A DNA stretch of 64,000 bases from Galaxea fascicularis (Eukaryota > Cnidaria > Anthozoa > Scleractinia > Euphylliidae). The notes under the pieces are model-generated. The model made no database searches. It had not been told where the DNA came from and saw nothing but the letters and a program-made list of their open reading frames with translations. The stretch lies in NCBI GenBank assembly GCA_948470475.1, contig OX419343.1:5473133-5537132 (forward strand), given 5' to 3'. Position 1 is the stretch's first letter, and every line of letters starts with the position of its first letter. Positions 42,301 through 47,127 of this stretch are shown piece after piece. The position numbers and the translations under genes are program-made.

Positions 42301-44990
42301 CCAATTACAGGTATCCAATTACAAAAGGTTGAAATTTGATACCTGTAATTGGACACTCACGTGATCAAGTGTCAATTACACAACAAATAGGCATGCATAG
42401 AACCAATCAGAATCGAGAATTTTGTTATAGATACCATTAGAGAAAGAAAGAGAGAAGTCTCCATACGATTACAACTGACTTGGAAAATTAAAGAAACTGT
42501 AACACACTTGACCCTTTAAACTCTAAGATATGTTCTTCACACCATTCTCCTTACATTTTATTTGTAAATGATAAGGAGAACTTGCTACAAGTAAACAATC
42601 AAGACCTTTGCCACTTTGATCACTTCCTTTTTTTTCTCACAACATTTATGTTCGATTGAGCAGTGTTACTATAAGAAGAAATATTAAAACATTAGTCTCT
42701 CTTTGGGGTTAAAGGGTATCAGAATCCGAGATTTATAAAATAAACAGATGAAAAACAGATTACTATTTAAAATCCGCAACCTATCACCTGACCATTAGAC
42801 GGGGCAGGGGGGGGGGGACTACATATAAAAGGAAGCACAGCATATGCTGTTAAATTATTGACTGTCCTACTTTGCTACACTGTATTCCAGTGCTCAAATA
42901 TCAAGCCAATGCAAAAGGAGTTTTCTTTTTGTTTATGTTTCCATAGGACCTCAACTCCCCTGAAAAATTCCAGTATTTGCTTTACATTTCCTCTTACAAA
43001 CATTTGCTTTGAGGAAACCCTCACACCTAAAAAAAATCATCAGGGCAGGTGTAGGTATAATGTGGAGCCACATAATCACCACTGACACACACAGAATTTA
43101 ATTTGTAATTCAAAATATTTCCCTGAAACGTGTTGCCATGAAACAAACAAACCACACTTACAGGTTATTGACTAACACAAGCTCATTTTGTGCACCGCAG
43201 TTAATTCAATTAGAAAGTTCTTGTGTTACTACATGTAGCTACATTCAATAGTCGAGTTCCGAATAATATGAGACGATTTTACACCACCTAATTCTAACAA
43301 TGCACAACTGCTACACTGAAGTACGTGATCGTATAAATACTAATTGACAAGTACATATGTCCTACAGTATACTCTGCAGCTTACTTAAGACATCACAACA
43401 CAAATATGCTAACTAGTTTGCCGTCAATTATTCTTGAGGCTTAACACTTAACAAACTAAATTTTCCATTTAATATAGGATGACACATTAAGATACCATAT
43501 TGATGTTCTTTCAATTTCATGTTAATCACTGGTATGATATTTGCATTTTAATCCAGTAAAATATCAGTAAGAGTACACAAAGGTGCAACTATTATCACAT
43601 TAATGACCAACTTAACTCTTAAACGTGCATGCGAAAATGGAAAACTCATTTCATTGTTTTAGTGTCTTTAAAAAACAAGTGCACTCCTTAAAGATTATTA
43701 CTGGGAGAAAAAACGTAGTAAAAGACCACATCCGAAGGAAAGTCTACTTCGTAGCATATAAACATTTCTATTGACTTCATAATGATAATCCAGAAAATAA
43801 TATGGATTTTTTTTGTGATTAAACAAAAGTCTGCCAGTATTTTTTGACAACAGAGAAATCGACCGCTATTTCGACAAATTGAATGGTGTATATTTAAGTT
43901 CGGTTCAATTTATTGCTCAGAATATATAATTTTTCTCTCTTGTTTGCCGCATTTGCAATGCCAATCCTGTCTGGTATTTTGTGGACTTGTTATTCCTGTA
44001 CTAAAGAAAAAATACCTAGTTCGTTTAAAACAACAATGCTGCGGCAGACAAACGAGGCAAACAACTCCTGAATAAAGTTACATTCTTACTTCGCTTCTTT
44101 TATTCAGCTTAAAAACACGACTCTTGATCTGTTTCTGAAACAACGCGGTTTGCATTCTGCAGCTTCGCCAGCATGGGTTGCATTCTGCAAGCCACACTGA
44201 TCGAATCAAGGGTAACAGTGGTCAGGTCAAAAGGGAAATTTTCCACCGTGTTTTCGCTTCGATCTTTCTTTAGTCAGCTACAGTGTATTGCCGACAGCCC
44301 ATCAAGAGGACAACACGTCAACTAGGTTCTCTTTAAACTTATTTAAAATACAAATATATACAACAACAACCAGTATTCTATTTCCAACAGACCACTTTCG
44401 TACTTCTAAATTCAAAACATTACAAAGCGAATTCGAAAGGCCGCAGGATATCAGGAAACTTGAATAGAAAAATACAAATTGCTGCGATAATAAGTTTGCA
44501 CAAACCTAGCACAAAAATATATTGTCACAATGTAAACAAAAAAGACAGCGAGGACCTGTAGTTATGAGCGCTCGGCGTAACCTGTAACTAGATCTCGATA
44601 CGGCGACAACGGCGACTGGCAGCATCACGAAAACTGTGAGCTTACTTCGAGAAATTAACAGACACAAACAGGGTCGGAAAAGGTTCTACTTGAACGGAGA
44701 TACTTTCCCCTCTTAGTTCAGATAGATTTTTCATATTTTTGGAACAGATAATCATATGAAAAGCGACCTAACGGAGCTTTTTAAAGAGCAGCGTTACAAA
44801 ATATTGAGAAATCGATGTCTTGGGTATGAGGTTGTCTCTACTCGACCAGTTATGGTCTCTCTGACTTCGACGATCGAATGATCGTATTAAGCTGCGCGTA
44901 AATCAGCGCGTAAAGCGTCGAGTAAAGTTAAAAAGTGGCCAATAAACAAAATGTACAGTAAATACCTGATTCGGCTGCTGCTGGATCCAT
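11732..44990 (-). CDS. HDAC4: class IIa histone deacetylase (HDAC4/5/7/9 type), complete, 25 coding exons
   Basis: Zinc-dependent class IIa lysine deacetylase and co-repressor, 1191 residues (human HDAC4 is 1084). I joined 25 exons by splice sites and phase; each exon has its own entry. In order: start MDPAAAES; Gln-rich helix (about 50-145); MEF2-docking helix [14 protein letters not shown] (233-246); 14-3-3 site LRKTASEPNL (S294) followed by a basic NLS-like stretch; Ser/Gln-rich linker; SRAHSSP (S759); catalytic domain about 775-1130; C-terminal nuclear-export-like tail [16 protein letters not shown]. Active site: RPPGHHAE (H921/H922), zinc ligands D959, H961 and D1053, and Tyr1095 in ALEGGY. 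The structural zinc site of class IIa (KHQCSC, LPCGG) is present. Expected role: phosphorylation-controlled shuttling and repression of MEF2-type factors with NCoR/SMRT-HDAC3. The symbol denotes the family; assignment to one vertebrate paralogue is not implied. Confidence 0.95.
12465..12549 (-). CDS. HDAC4: HDAC coding exon 24
   Basis: 85 nt, acceptor ttcgtttttgaag (AAG), donor TACAAG|gtaaagtg. Encodes [20 protein letters not shown] and LEKTIAIQ, matching the region after the catalytic domain. Confidence 0.9.
12771..12904 (-). CDS. HDAC4: HDAC coding exon 23, catalytic Tyr
   Basis: 134 nt, acceptor tgtgtttcgtag, donor GAAAAG|gtgagga. Encodes [40 protein letters not shown] and LGEK. Tyr1095 of EGGY sits where vertebrate class IIa HDACs have His. 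Confidence 0.97.
12993..13232. repeat. inverted-repeat element in HDAC intron 22
   Basis: Arms of about 80 bases: CCGCGCCGCGTTGCGAAGTT, GTAGCCAATTAAGTGGCGAA at left and TTCGCCACCTAATTGGCTAC, TTCGCAACGCGGGGCGG at right. No duplication clear at the ends. Confidence 0.7.
13845..14003 (-). CDS. HDAC4: HDAC coding exon 22, third zinc ligand
   Basis: 159 nt, acceptor tttattcccaatag, donor GCAGCGT|gtaagtac. Encodes [20 protein letters not shown] and [21 protein letters not shown]1053 is the third zinc ligand. Confidence 0.97.
14593..14800. mobile_element. MITE family B (TTAGGGCGCTT termini), copy 1
   Basis: Ends TTAGGGCGCTTACCATTAGT and (inverted) AAGCGCCCTAA, with inner arms GGCCGGCCAGGCC and GGTCTGGCTGGCC. 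The interior matches copy 2 (41851-42068) almost throughout (CCACTATTAATAAGAACTGT, AGTATGCATAGCAGGAATGT). Confidence 0.85.
14864..14921 (-). CDS. HDAC4: HDAC coding exon 21
   Basis: 58 nt, acceptor gtttgatttcag, donor GATTAG|gtgagct. Encodes [19 protein letters not shown], matching GTGPGVGFNVNMAFTGGL. Confidence 0.95.
15040..15336. mobile_element. MITE family C (ACGTGCGTAAA foldback), copy 1
   Basis: Long stem: GGCTTTACGTGCGTAAATAA at left pairs with TTATTTACGCACGTAAAG at right. The right end TTACGCGACAGTGGAAATCC repeats once more as TTACGCGACAACGGAAATTC. Copy 2 is at 46021-46235. Borders of copy 1 are approximate. Confidence 0.75.
15615..15734 (-). CDS. HDAC4: HDAC coding exon 20, zinc ligands
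   Basis: 120 nt in phase 0, acceptor atctcttcacag, donor GAAGAG|gtatttgg. Encodes [20 protein letters not shown] and [21 protein letters not shown]959 and H961 are catalytic zinc ligands. Confidence 0.97.
16473..16560 (-). CDS. HDAC4: HDAC coding exon 19
   Basis: 88 nt, acceptor ttctttctgtag, donor GACTGG|gtgagtat. Encodes [20 protein letters not shown] and VERVLIVDW. Confidence 0.97.
17004..17223. mobile_element. MITE family D (TTTACAGTGCGACGCGC termini), copy 1
   Basis: Left CTTACAGTGCGACGCGCTTT and right (inverted) TTTACAGTGCGACGCGCCTT continue through CCACCCAACAAACATTTTT and the inner arms GATTGACAGACAC. The element is an almost complete palindrome of about 220 bp. It sits inside an older repeat (about 16665-17310) rich in TTCAAGAATT/TTTCCAGACT. 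Confidence 0.85.
17624..17679 (-). CDS. HDAC4: HDAC coding exon 18, catalytic histidines
   Basis: 56 nt, acceptor tttcttttcag, donor GCAAT|gtaagtt. Encodes [20 protein letters not shown]921 and H922 are the paired active-site histidines. Confidence 0.97.
18108..18161 (-). CDS. HDAC4: HDAC coding exon 17
   Basis: 54 nt in phase 0, acceptor tatttatttaaag (AAG), donor CTAAAG|gtaggtta. Encodes [18 protein letters not shown], nearly identical to human class IIa enzymes. Confidence 0.95.
18570..18722. repeat. foldback family E (AATTGRACYGAGTGGAGT), copy 1
   Basis: gtaattgaactgagtggagt at the left pairs loosely with gaagttcaattacc at the right. The centre GAGCGCGCAGCGCGAGTTCG is shared with copy 2 at 30236-30376. 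Confidence 0.7.
19061..19114 (-). CDS. HDAC4: HDAC coding exon 16
   Basis: 54 nt in phase 0, acceptor tgttattgtag, donor CGAATG|gtaagac. Encodes [18 protein letters not shown], matching VDSDTIWNEVHSAGAAR. Confidence 0.95.
19163..19316. mobile_element. MITE family D, copy 2 (right end lost)
   Basis: TTTACAGTGCGACGCGCCTT through CCACCCAACAAACATTTTTT and GATTGACAGACACGCCTC, then the loop and the start of the return arm (ATCAATCAAATTCG), where homology stops. Confidence 0.8.
19608..19660 (-). CDS. HDAC4: HDAC coding exon 15
   Basis: 53 nt, acceptor aactttgcag, donor CTAGGG|gtaagtc. Encodes [17 protein letters not shown]. The Cys of LPCGG (C870) completes the structural zinc site. Confidence 0.93.
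19961..20019 (-). CDS. HDAC4: HDAC coding exon 14
   Basis: 59 nt, acceptor ctgtctttacag, donor GATG|gtgagtag. Encodes [20 protein letters not shown], lining up with SEAHTLLYGTNPL of human HDAC4. Confidence 0.9.
20481..20530 (-). CDS. HDAC4: HDAC coding exon 13
   Basis: 50 nt, acceptor tttgtcgtag, donor CATAG|gtaagtg. Encodes [16 protein letters not shown], matching RGRKATLEELQTVH of human HDAC4. Too short for frame scanning and found by homology. Confidence 0.93.
20759..21590. mobile_element. hAT-like DNA element, 832 bp, nonautonomous
   Basis: Ends CAGGGTCCGACAAATATT and its inverse AATATTTGTCGGACCCTG are a perfect 18-bp TIR, flanked on both sides by TATGG (20754-20758 and 21591-21595). 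CAGGG termini with a 5-bp duplication suit the hAT5-type group. Inside, on the minus strand near 21080-20980, a short frame contains [18 protein letters not shown], which looks like a remnant of a BED/CxxC zinc-finger exon. No catalytic region remains. Confidence 0.75.
21683..21860. mobile_element. MITE family A (GGCCATTTCC foldback), copy 1
   Basis: Left arm GCAATAGGCCATTTCCGAGA, TTGAGCCTCTATTTCAA and right arm TTGAAATAGAGGCTCAAG, GGAAATGGCCCATTGC pair around a loop containing TTTTCACTCATATGGAACG. A second copy near 41800-42115 is split by family B. Confidence 0.8.
22030..22199 (-). CDS. HDAC4: HDAC coding exon 12, start of catalytic domain
   Basis: 170 nt, acceptor tttgctattgtag, donor GTGTGAG|gtaggtg. 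Encodes [20 protein letters not shown] and [21 protein letters not shown]786, C788 and C790 belong to the class IIa structural zinc site. Confidence 0.97.
22380..22634. mobile_element. foldback element (AAGGCTGWTTTACA termini)
   Basis: Left AAGGCTGATTTACACAGTAC and right (inverted) AAGGCTGTTTTACATGGTAC, about 255 bp, no coding capacity. In the HDAC intron upstream of exon 12. Confidence 0.7.
23174..23429 (-). CDS. HDAC4: HDAC coding exon 11, 14-3-3 site 3
   Basis: 256 nt, acceptor ctttgttctcag, donor TTGTTG|gtaggtc. A Gln-rich helix ends with [15 protein letters not shown], almost identical to the third 14-3-3 site region of human HDAC4 (Ser632 equivalent S759, Arg at -3). Confidence 0.95.
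24064..24230. mobile_element. MITE family F (CAGGGCTGTCAYTAA termini), copy 1
   Basis: CAGGGCTGTCGCTAATTTTT at left, TTAATGACAGCCCTG at right. The interior (GGTGGGGATATA, GGGGAAAATCCC) is shared with copies at 32693-32863 and, inverted, 38930-39083. Confidence 0.8.
24418..25365 (-). CDS. HDAC4: HDAC coding exon 10, large Ser/Gln-rich linker
   Basis: 948 nt in one open frame, acceptor cattcttatag, donor ATTCGT|gtaagtag. Encodes residues 363-678: [10 protein letters not shown], an acidic run [21 protein letters not shown] (region of the second 14-3-3 site, S541), then long Gln/Leu helices ending in a Gln run. The Arg at -3 of the site is Gln here. This exon makes the protein longer than vertebrate homologues. 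Confidence 0.95.
25688..25770 (-). CDS. HDAC4: HDAC coding exon 9 (GC donor)
   Basis: 83 nt, acceptor atttttctag. The donor is GAGAG|gcaagt: a GC instead of GT but otherwise consensus. Using it keeps phase 0 with exon 10. Encodes the linker [20 protein letters not shown]. Confidence 0.8.
25994..26119 (-). CDS. HDAC4: HDAC coding exon 8, 14-3-3 site 1 and NLS
   Basis: 126 nt, acceptor ttttccttgtag, donor ACCT|gtaagtg. Encodes (A)[20 protein letters not shown] and [19 protein letters not shown]. Ser294 corresponds to HDAC4 Ser246, and the Arg/Lys-rich stretch corresponds to the nuclear-localisation region. Confidence 0.95.
26619..26704 (-). CDS. HDAC4: HDAC coding exon 7
   Basis: 86 nt, acceptor ttttgtttgcag, donor AACAG|gtgtggc. 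Encodes [20 protein letters not shown] and DNFPLRKT. The last residues begin the first 14-3-3 motif, completed by exon 8. Confidence 0.95.
26794..27034. mobile_element. foldback element (GGGCCCRGTTGTTCGAAAG termini)
   Basis: Left GGGCCCAGTTGTTCGAAAG and right (inverted) GGGCCCGGTTGTTCGAAAG, then inner arms TAATCCAGGATTA and TAATCCTGGATTA. About 241 bp in an HDAC intron. Confidence 0.85.
27532..27637 (-). CDS. HDAC4: HDAC coding exon 6, MEF2-docking helix
   Basis: 106 nt, acceptor tttatgttcag, donor CATTG|gttagtttg. Encodes [16 protein letters not shown], which lines up with the MEF2-binding helix (EVKMKLQEFVLNKK) of human HDAC4. It implies a MEF2 partner in this animal. Confidence 0.95.
28778..29024 (-). 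CDS. HDAC4: HDAC coding exon 5, linker
   Basis: 247 nt, acceptor ttccatcag, donor GAAA|gttagttt. Encodes [20 protein letters not shown] and a Gln/Pro/Ser-rich low-complexity linker that includes IKQE, a sumoylation-type motif. The donor is weak but the phase (1) fits the next exon exactly. Confidence 0.85.
29337..29480 (-). CDS. HDAC4: HDAC coding exon 4, basic coiled coil
   Basis: 144 nt in phase 0, acceptor cttttgtttt-like (attgttttcag), donor AAG|gtgtgtacc. Encodes [20 protein letters not shown] and [17 protein letters not shown], continuing the N-terminal helix. Confidence 0.9.
30236..30376. repeat. foldback family E, copy 2
   Basis: TAATTGGACCGAGTGGAGTA and its inverse TACTCCACTCGGTCCAATTA, with CAATTCAGGGAGTAATCGKG arms and a central GAGCGCACAGCGCGAG. 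A cleaner copy than 18570-18722. Confidence 0.85.
30698..31015. repeat. long hairpin element beside HDAC exon 3
   Basis: 318 bp whose two halves pair for about 110 bases each (ATTGGCCGTTCCAAAATTGA against TCAATTTTGGAATGGCCAAT; CATATGAAAGATAACA against TGTTATCTTTCATGTG). It ends 47 bp from the exon 3 donor. Confidence 0.85.
31063..31262 (-). CDS. HDAC4: HDAC coding exon 3, Gln-rich helix
   Basis: 200 nt, acceptor ttaccag, donor CTTCAG|gtacc. Encodes [13 protein letters not shown] and then a Gln/Leu-rich run ([20 protein letters not shown]...). This matches the N-terminal tetramerising Gln-rich helix of class IIa HDACs. A 318-bp hairpin lies 47 bp past the donor. Confidence 0.9.
31764..31832 (-). 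CDS. HDAC4: HDAC coding exon 2
   Basis: 69 nt, acceptor aatgtttcag-type (tgtttcag), donor GCTG|gtaagaag. Encodes [20 protein letters not shown], a Pro/Val-rich N-terminal segment. Unlike human HDAC4 it has no P-x-D-L CtBP-type motif here. Confidence 0.85.
32693..32863. mobile_element. MITE family F, copy 2
   Basis: CAGGGCTCTCACTAATTTTT to TTAATCACAGCCCTG, same interior as copy 1 with scattered substitutions. Confidence 0.8.
33860..34235. repeat. degenerate TTTCCCTGA-rich repeat
   Basis: Many TTTTCCCTGA/TTCCCTGACTT motifs between CATGGTTGCCAAAGCCACAG and CTGTGGCAACC, which pair as ends. A related sequence (TTTCCAGACTT) surrounds the family D element near 16.7-17.3 kb. Confidence 0.5.
34875..36853 (+). 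mobile_element. piggyBac element, complete ends, defective
   Basis: TTAA at 34875-34878 and 36850-36853 flank a 1971-bp element whose ends are CCCTTTCGCTCCTG and (inverted) CCCTTTCACTCCTG. A 5' subterminal region has CCGGCC-rich repeats. The palindromic GACTCCAAGTTGATCATAAA / TTTATGATCAACTTGGAGCC arms flank 35215-35304 just before the gene. It carries one transposase frame on +, antisense to the host HDAC gene. Confidence 0.9.
35305..36444 (+). pseudogene. piggyBac transposase, truncated and catalytically altered
   Basis: 379 residues (about 550-600 is usual). An acidic N-terminus (35-100, many Asp/Glu) precedes the DDE_Tnp_1_7 fold: [67 protein letters not shown] and [16 protein letters not shown]. 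The position of the first catalytic Asp, usually in a DExMxxFKGR motif, reads [10 protein letters not shown]; the second Asp (NFDNFF) is present; the frame stops after RNAGQSV before the third Asp and the C-terminal Cys-rich finger. It is probably inactive. The long open frame despite this suggests recent loss. Start chosen at the first Met of the open frame (35305); 35311 (MARGLDV) is equally possible. Confidence 0.85.
36943..37052. mobile_element. piggyBac-type MITE, 102 bp plus TTAA
   Basis: TTAA at both ends (36943-36946, 37049-37052), left CCCTTTCACTCCTGAGAG, right (inverted) CCCTTTCCCTTCTAAGG. The first 14 bases equal the right TIR of the larger element 90 bp away. Confidence 0.85.
38089..38301. 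mobile_element. foldback element (AAGGTCGGCACACACGAGGGGAC termini)
   Basis: Left AAGGTCGGCACACATGAGGG and right (inverted) AAGGTCGGCACACACGAGGG, with several internal copies of GGGACTAGTCCCT. About 213 bp, no coding. Confidence 0.85.
38930..39083. mobile_element. MITE family F, copy 3 (opposite orientation)
   Basis: Begins (T)AGGGCTATTGTTAAGGG and ends AAAAATTAGTGACAGCCCTG. The interior is complementary to copies 1 and 2. Confidence 0.75.
39411..39760. repeat. repeat family G (ATACCATGCCATAG), copy 1
   Basis: Two adjacent foldbacks: ATACCATGCCATAG...CTATGACATGGTAT (39412-39584) and CGTGGTATACCACAGAATAT...ATATTCCACAGTATACCACTC (39608-39741). The same order occurs in copy 2 at 53513-53789. 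Confidence 0.75.
40530..40700. repeat. compound inverted repeats (TTCACC / TCTGTAATTAACAA)
   Basis: CCTGTCTGTAATTAACAA pairs with TTGTTAATTACAGACAGG over a 6-base loop (40657-40700). Just upstream GGTGAATGTGGTGGATATT pairs with AATATCCACCACTTTTCACC. Confidence 0.75.
41680..41700. repeat. (AAT)n microsatellite
   Basis: Seven AAT units ending a short frame in the HDAC first intron. Confidence 0.85.
41775..42140. mobile_element. MITE family A copy 2, interrupted by family B
   Basis: GAAAATTAGTTTTCATTCAC and ACTAATTACCATCACAC (left part of family A) stop at 41850. Family A resumes at 42066 with TTAGACTCGCTTTGAAGAGG and CTCGGAAATGGCC. A family E end (TAATTGGACCGAGTGGG) borders it at the left and CCCAATTACT at the right. 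Confidence 0.7.
41851..42068. mobile_element. MITE family B copy 2, nested
   Basis: TTAGGGTGCTTACCATTAGT to AAGCGCCCTTA. The host sequence on both sides belongs to family A, and the shared TTA fits a 3-bp target duplication. Confidence 0.85.
42275..42380. repeat. inverted repeat (GTGTCCAATTACAGGTATC)
   Basis: GTGTCCAATTACAGGTATCC pairs with GATACCTGTAATTGGACAC, and flanking GTAATTGACGCGTGA pairs with TCACGTGATCAAGTGTCAATTAC loosely. Confidence 0.7.
42511..42718. repeat. possible MITE (ACCCTTTAAMCYC termini)
   Basis: GACCCTTTAAACTCTAAGA at left and (inverted) TACCCTTTAACCCCAAAGA at right, about 207 bp of AT-rich interior. The termini recall the piggyBac-type MITEs, but TTAA duplications are not seen. 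Confidence 0.45.
44966..44990 (-). CDS. HDAC4: HDAC coding exon 1 (start codon)
   Basis: ATG at 44990 opens MDPAAAES and ends in phase 1 at donor CAG|gtatttactg. It joins exon 2 as codon G|AC (Asp). The exon continues upstream as 5' UTR, probably to 45103. The intron that follows is 13.1 kb. Confidence 0.85.
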
Positions 44991-45103
44991 CGTTAAATTT
45001 TCCCTACATCTGTCGTGGGTTCGAGGAATGCAGTGAAAATCGTATTCGTGACCACTTCTAATAAATTCCCTCCCTAGCAAAATTCCACACTAACATGGCC
45101 AAA
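44991..45103 (-). other. HDAC 5' UTR part of exon 1, with an upstream ATG
   Basis: Between the presumed acceptor and the ATG. An upstream ATG near the 5' end opens a 12-codon frame (MLVWNFAREGIY, then stop) that closes before the HDAC start. It could reduce translation; this is inference. Confidence 0.35.
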
Positions 45104-45363
45104 CTGAAACAGAAAAAAAAGATATTAGCAGACACCTGGCAGCGATAATGCTGGGTCTTAAAATAAATGCTCGGCTTGTAAACGAAAGCGAACGGAGGCC
45201 AAGCAGGTTAATTTTGATATGGCGGAGAAAATTTATGCTGAATATAAGCTCAAGCTATAAAGTTCAAGCTTGACGGAGATAGTGAGCAACTGCGAGAGTT
45301 TCACCTCTGGTGAAAAACAAAACGACTCAATCGCCGTATGAAGGATAACACATTATCTTTTAC
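45104..45363 (-). other. probable 5' UTR intron of the HDAC gene
   Basis: On the minus strand, an excellent acceptor (cttttttttctgtttcag, exon resumes at 45103) lies 113 nt before the start codon, and a donor CTCAG|gtaaaag lies at 45363. This implies a noncoding first exon ending at 45364 and extending right, with the promoter near 45.4-45.8 kb. No TATA box was assigned. Confidence 0.4.
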
Positions 45364-45364
45364 C

Positions 45365-46020
45365 TGAGTTTCCGTGGGAAACTACCGGTTTTCTTCCCAG
45401 GTTTAGATCCAAACCACTCTCAAAACAAAATCACTTGGCAAACTAGCGTCTATCGGTGGAACAACATTGATCGGAAGGGAAGAAGTACCACGTGACCAGT
45501 CTGGCCCAATCCAGTGCCGGTATTTTTCACCCTTCAGCAAAGCGGCCAGAAGTTTATTCAATGCTAAATATAGCGCTGGGCCGTTTTTAGCTGAAAAAGC
45601 TGCTGCAAACAGCTCATAAATAAAACAAAGATCACGAAATTTTAATAGCCCGAGCGCAGATGGATAGGTTTGCATGGAGGAATAGAGATTTTGTTTTTCT
45701 GTCTTTTTTCTTTATCTACACTTCGATTACGCAGATTTCAGGCATTTTCGGGCTCAAGACCGGAGACATGGGTTTTAACGCCATTTCGACAAATTGAGAT
45801 TTTAACCTGGTCACGAATGGCAACTTAAAACAAAGTTATTTCCACAGAGAACTCAGTTTTGTACATTTTGTTCATACTGTGTTGAACGGTTCATACTGTG
45901 TTTTCAGGCCGAAAAAAATGGCATCTGGAATGAAGTTTTCAAGCTGTTCATCTCAAACTTTGAGGAGAGTAGATCAACTGAAAAGAGCGGCCCTTTTATA
46001 TTAGTCTAAAAATCCTTCAC
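45365..46020. other. region upstream of the HDAC gene
   Basis: Likely contains the noncoding first exon (ending 45364) and promoter on the minus strand. A 90-codon minus-strand frame lies here (45403-45675) without recognisable similarity. Otherwise no signal I can name. Confidence 0.35.
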
Positions 46021-46235
46021 TTAGGTGGATTTCCACTGTCGCGTAATTTTCACATGCGTAGGGAAGTAAACTTTAAATGGCTTTACGTACGTAAACGTAA
46101 AAGTTGAGCAAGGTTCAACTTTTACGTTTACGCGCGAGCTTTCATATATCGTCTTTATTTTATTTACGCACGTAAAGCCAGTAAAGTTTACGTCCGTACG
46201 CACGTAAAAATTACGCGACAGTGGAATTCACCTTT
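46021..46235. mobile_element. MITE family C, copy 2
   Basis: Left AGGTGGATTTCCACTGTCGC GTAATTTT and right (inverted) AAAGGTGAATTCCACTGTCGC with GTAATTTTTACG. Central arms AACGTAAAAGTTGAGC and TTCAACTTTTACGTT. A compact version of copy 1. Confidence 0.8.
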
Positions 46236-46799
46236 ACTGCCGTTTGACTGAAACGGTTTCAGTCAAAATCATGATCTTCAAGAGTTGCGAAAATCCTTTT
46301 TTTAAAGAATGAACCGGCTGCAAAATGGATTTCTTCGCTTTACTAAGCATTGCTGGTTTGAGTAAAGTGCTTCTATATCTACATATACATACATATACAA
46401 CCTTTATTAATACACAATATGAATTCAAAGCTAGAAGCTTGTGGGGTCGTGTGCAAAAATTACAAATGAAATAAAAATGCTAAAAGTTATCAATTCTAGG
46501 GAATAAAATCATTCTATCATAAGAGACACATTTTTAAAATTAGAAATATAGAAAATTCTCAGATCTGTTGTTAATTGTTTGTGGGGCTGAAACGTTGAAA
46601 TTAAAATCGTTAAAAGAGCAACTAACGACTTTTTTGAGAAAAGATTTCATGTCTGTGCAATCCAAGGTAGAACCATTTGAACGACTTATGGCGTTCCAGA
46701 GGACAGCCCTTCTAGGCGATGTAGTTTTTAACGTAATTTGACACAAACCTCGGAACTATGGCGCTTTCTCCTAATGTGGTACTAATTAGCTCACAAACT

Positions 46800-46980
46800 T
46801 AATTTTATAATTTATATTCTTATACATTTATCTTCTTGATTTTCCTGTAAACTTGTCTACCTACTCTTTTTAGTCACGACATGACCCACCCAGATTAGCA
46901 TCTGCTACCTGTGGGCATGTCCAATTTGTTAGCAATACCTATTACTGAGAAAAATAAAGAACTGAACTGAACTGAACTAT
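46800..46980 (+). mobile_element. LINE 3' tail with (AACTG)n
   Basis: CCCAGATTAGCATCTGCTAC, CTGTGGGCATGTCC, then AAAATAAAG and three GAACT repeats. It resembles the 5540-5690 tail. No coding part is attached upstream. Confidence 0.5.
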
Positions 46981-47078
46981 TAACTCGTGCTTCGTTCTTC
47001 GAAAGGAGAGTGGATCACTGATTGGAATGGATACCTGTATTTAAAAACGACTATAAAAGGAACGTCAAAAATTACAAC

Positions 47079-47127
47079 CTCGTTCCCAGAACCTTTTCCT
47101 TGGCTTGGGGGTGGGAACGAGGTTGCA
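47079..47127. repeat. small inverted repeat (CAACCTCGTTCCCA)
   Basis: CAACCTCGTTCCCA pairs with TGGGAACGAGGTTG across about 20 bases. It lies inside the frame that opens the LINE fragment and is probably an insertion. Confidence 0.7.

Larger units (their letters stand above)
31833..44965 (-). other. HDAC first coding intron (13.1 kb)
   Basis: Donor gtatttactg, acceptor aatgtgtttcag-type. It carries the piggyBac element, its miniature relative, copies of several foldback families (32693, 38089, 38930, 39411, 40545, 41775, 42511) and simple repeats. 43086-44960 shows no repeat or exon I recognise. No host exon was recognised in the intron. Confidence 0.7.

Noticed and set aside
45403..45675. 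90-codon minus-strand frame upstream of the HDAC
   Set aside because: No similarity seen and it falls in the presumed noncoding first exon. It could be an upstream frame but is not supported as a gene.
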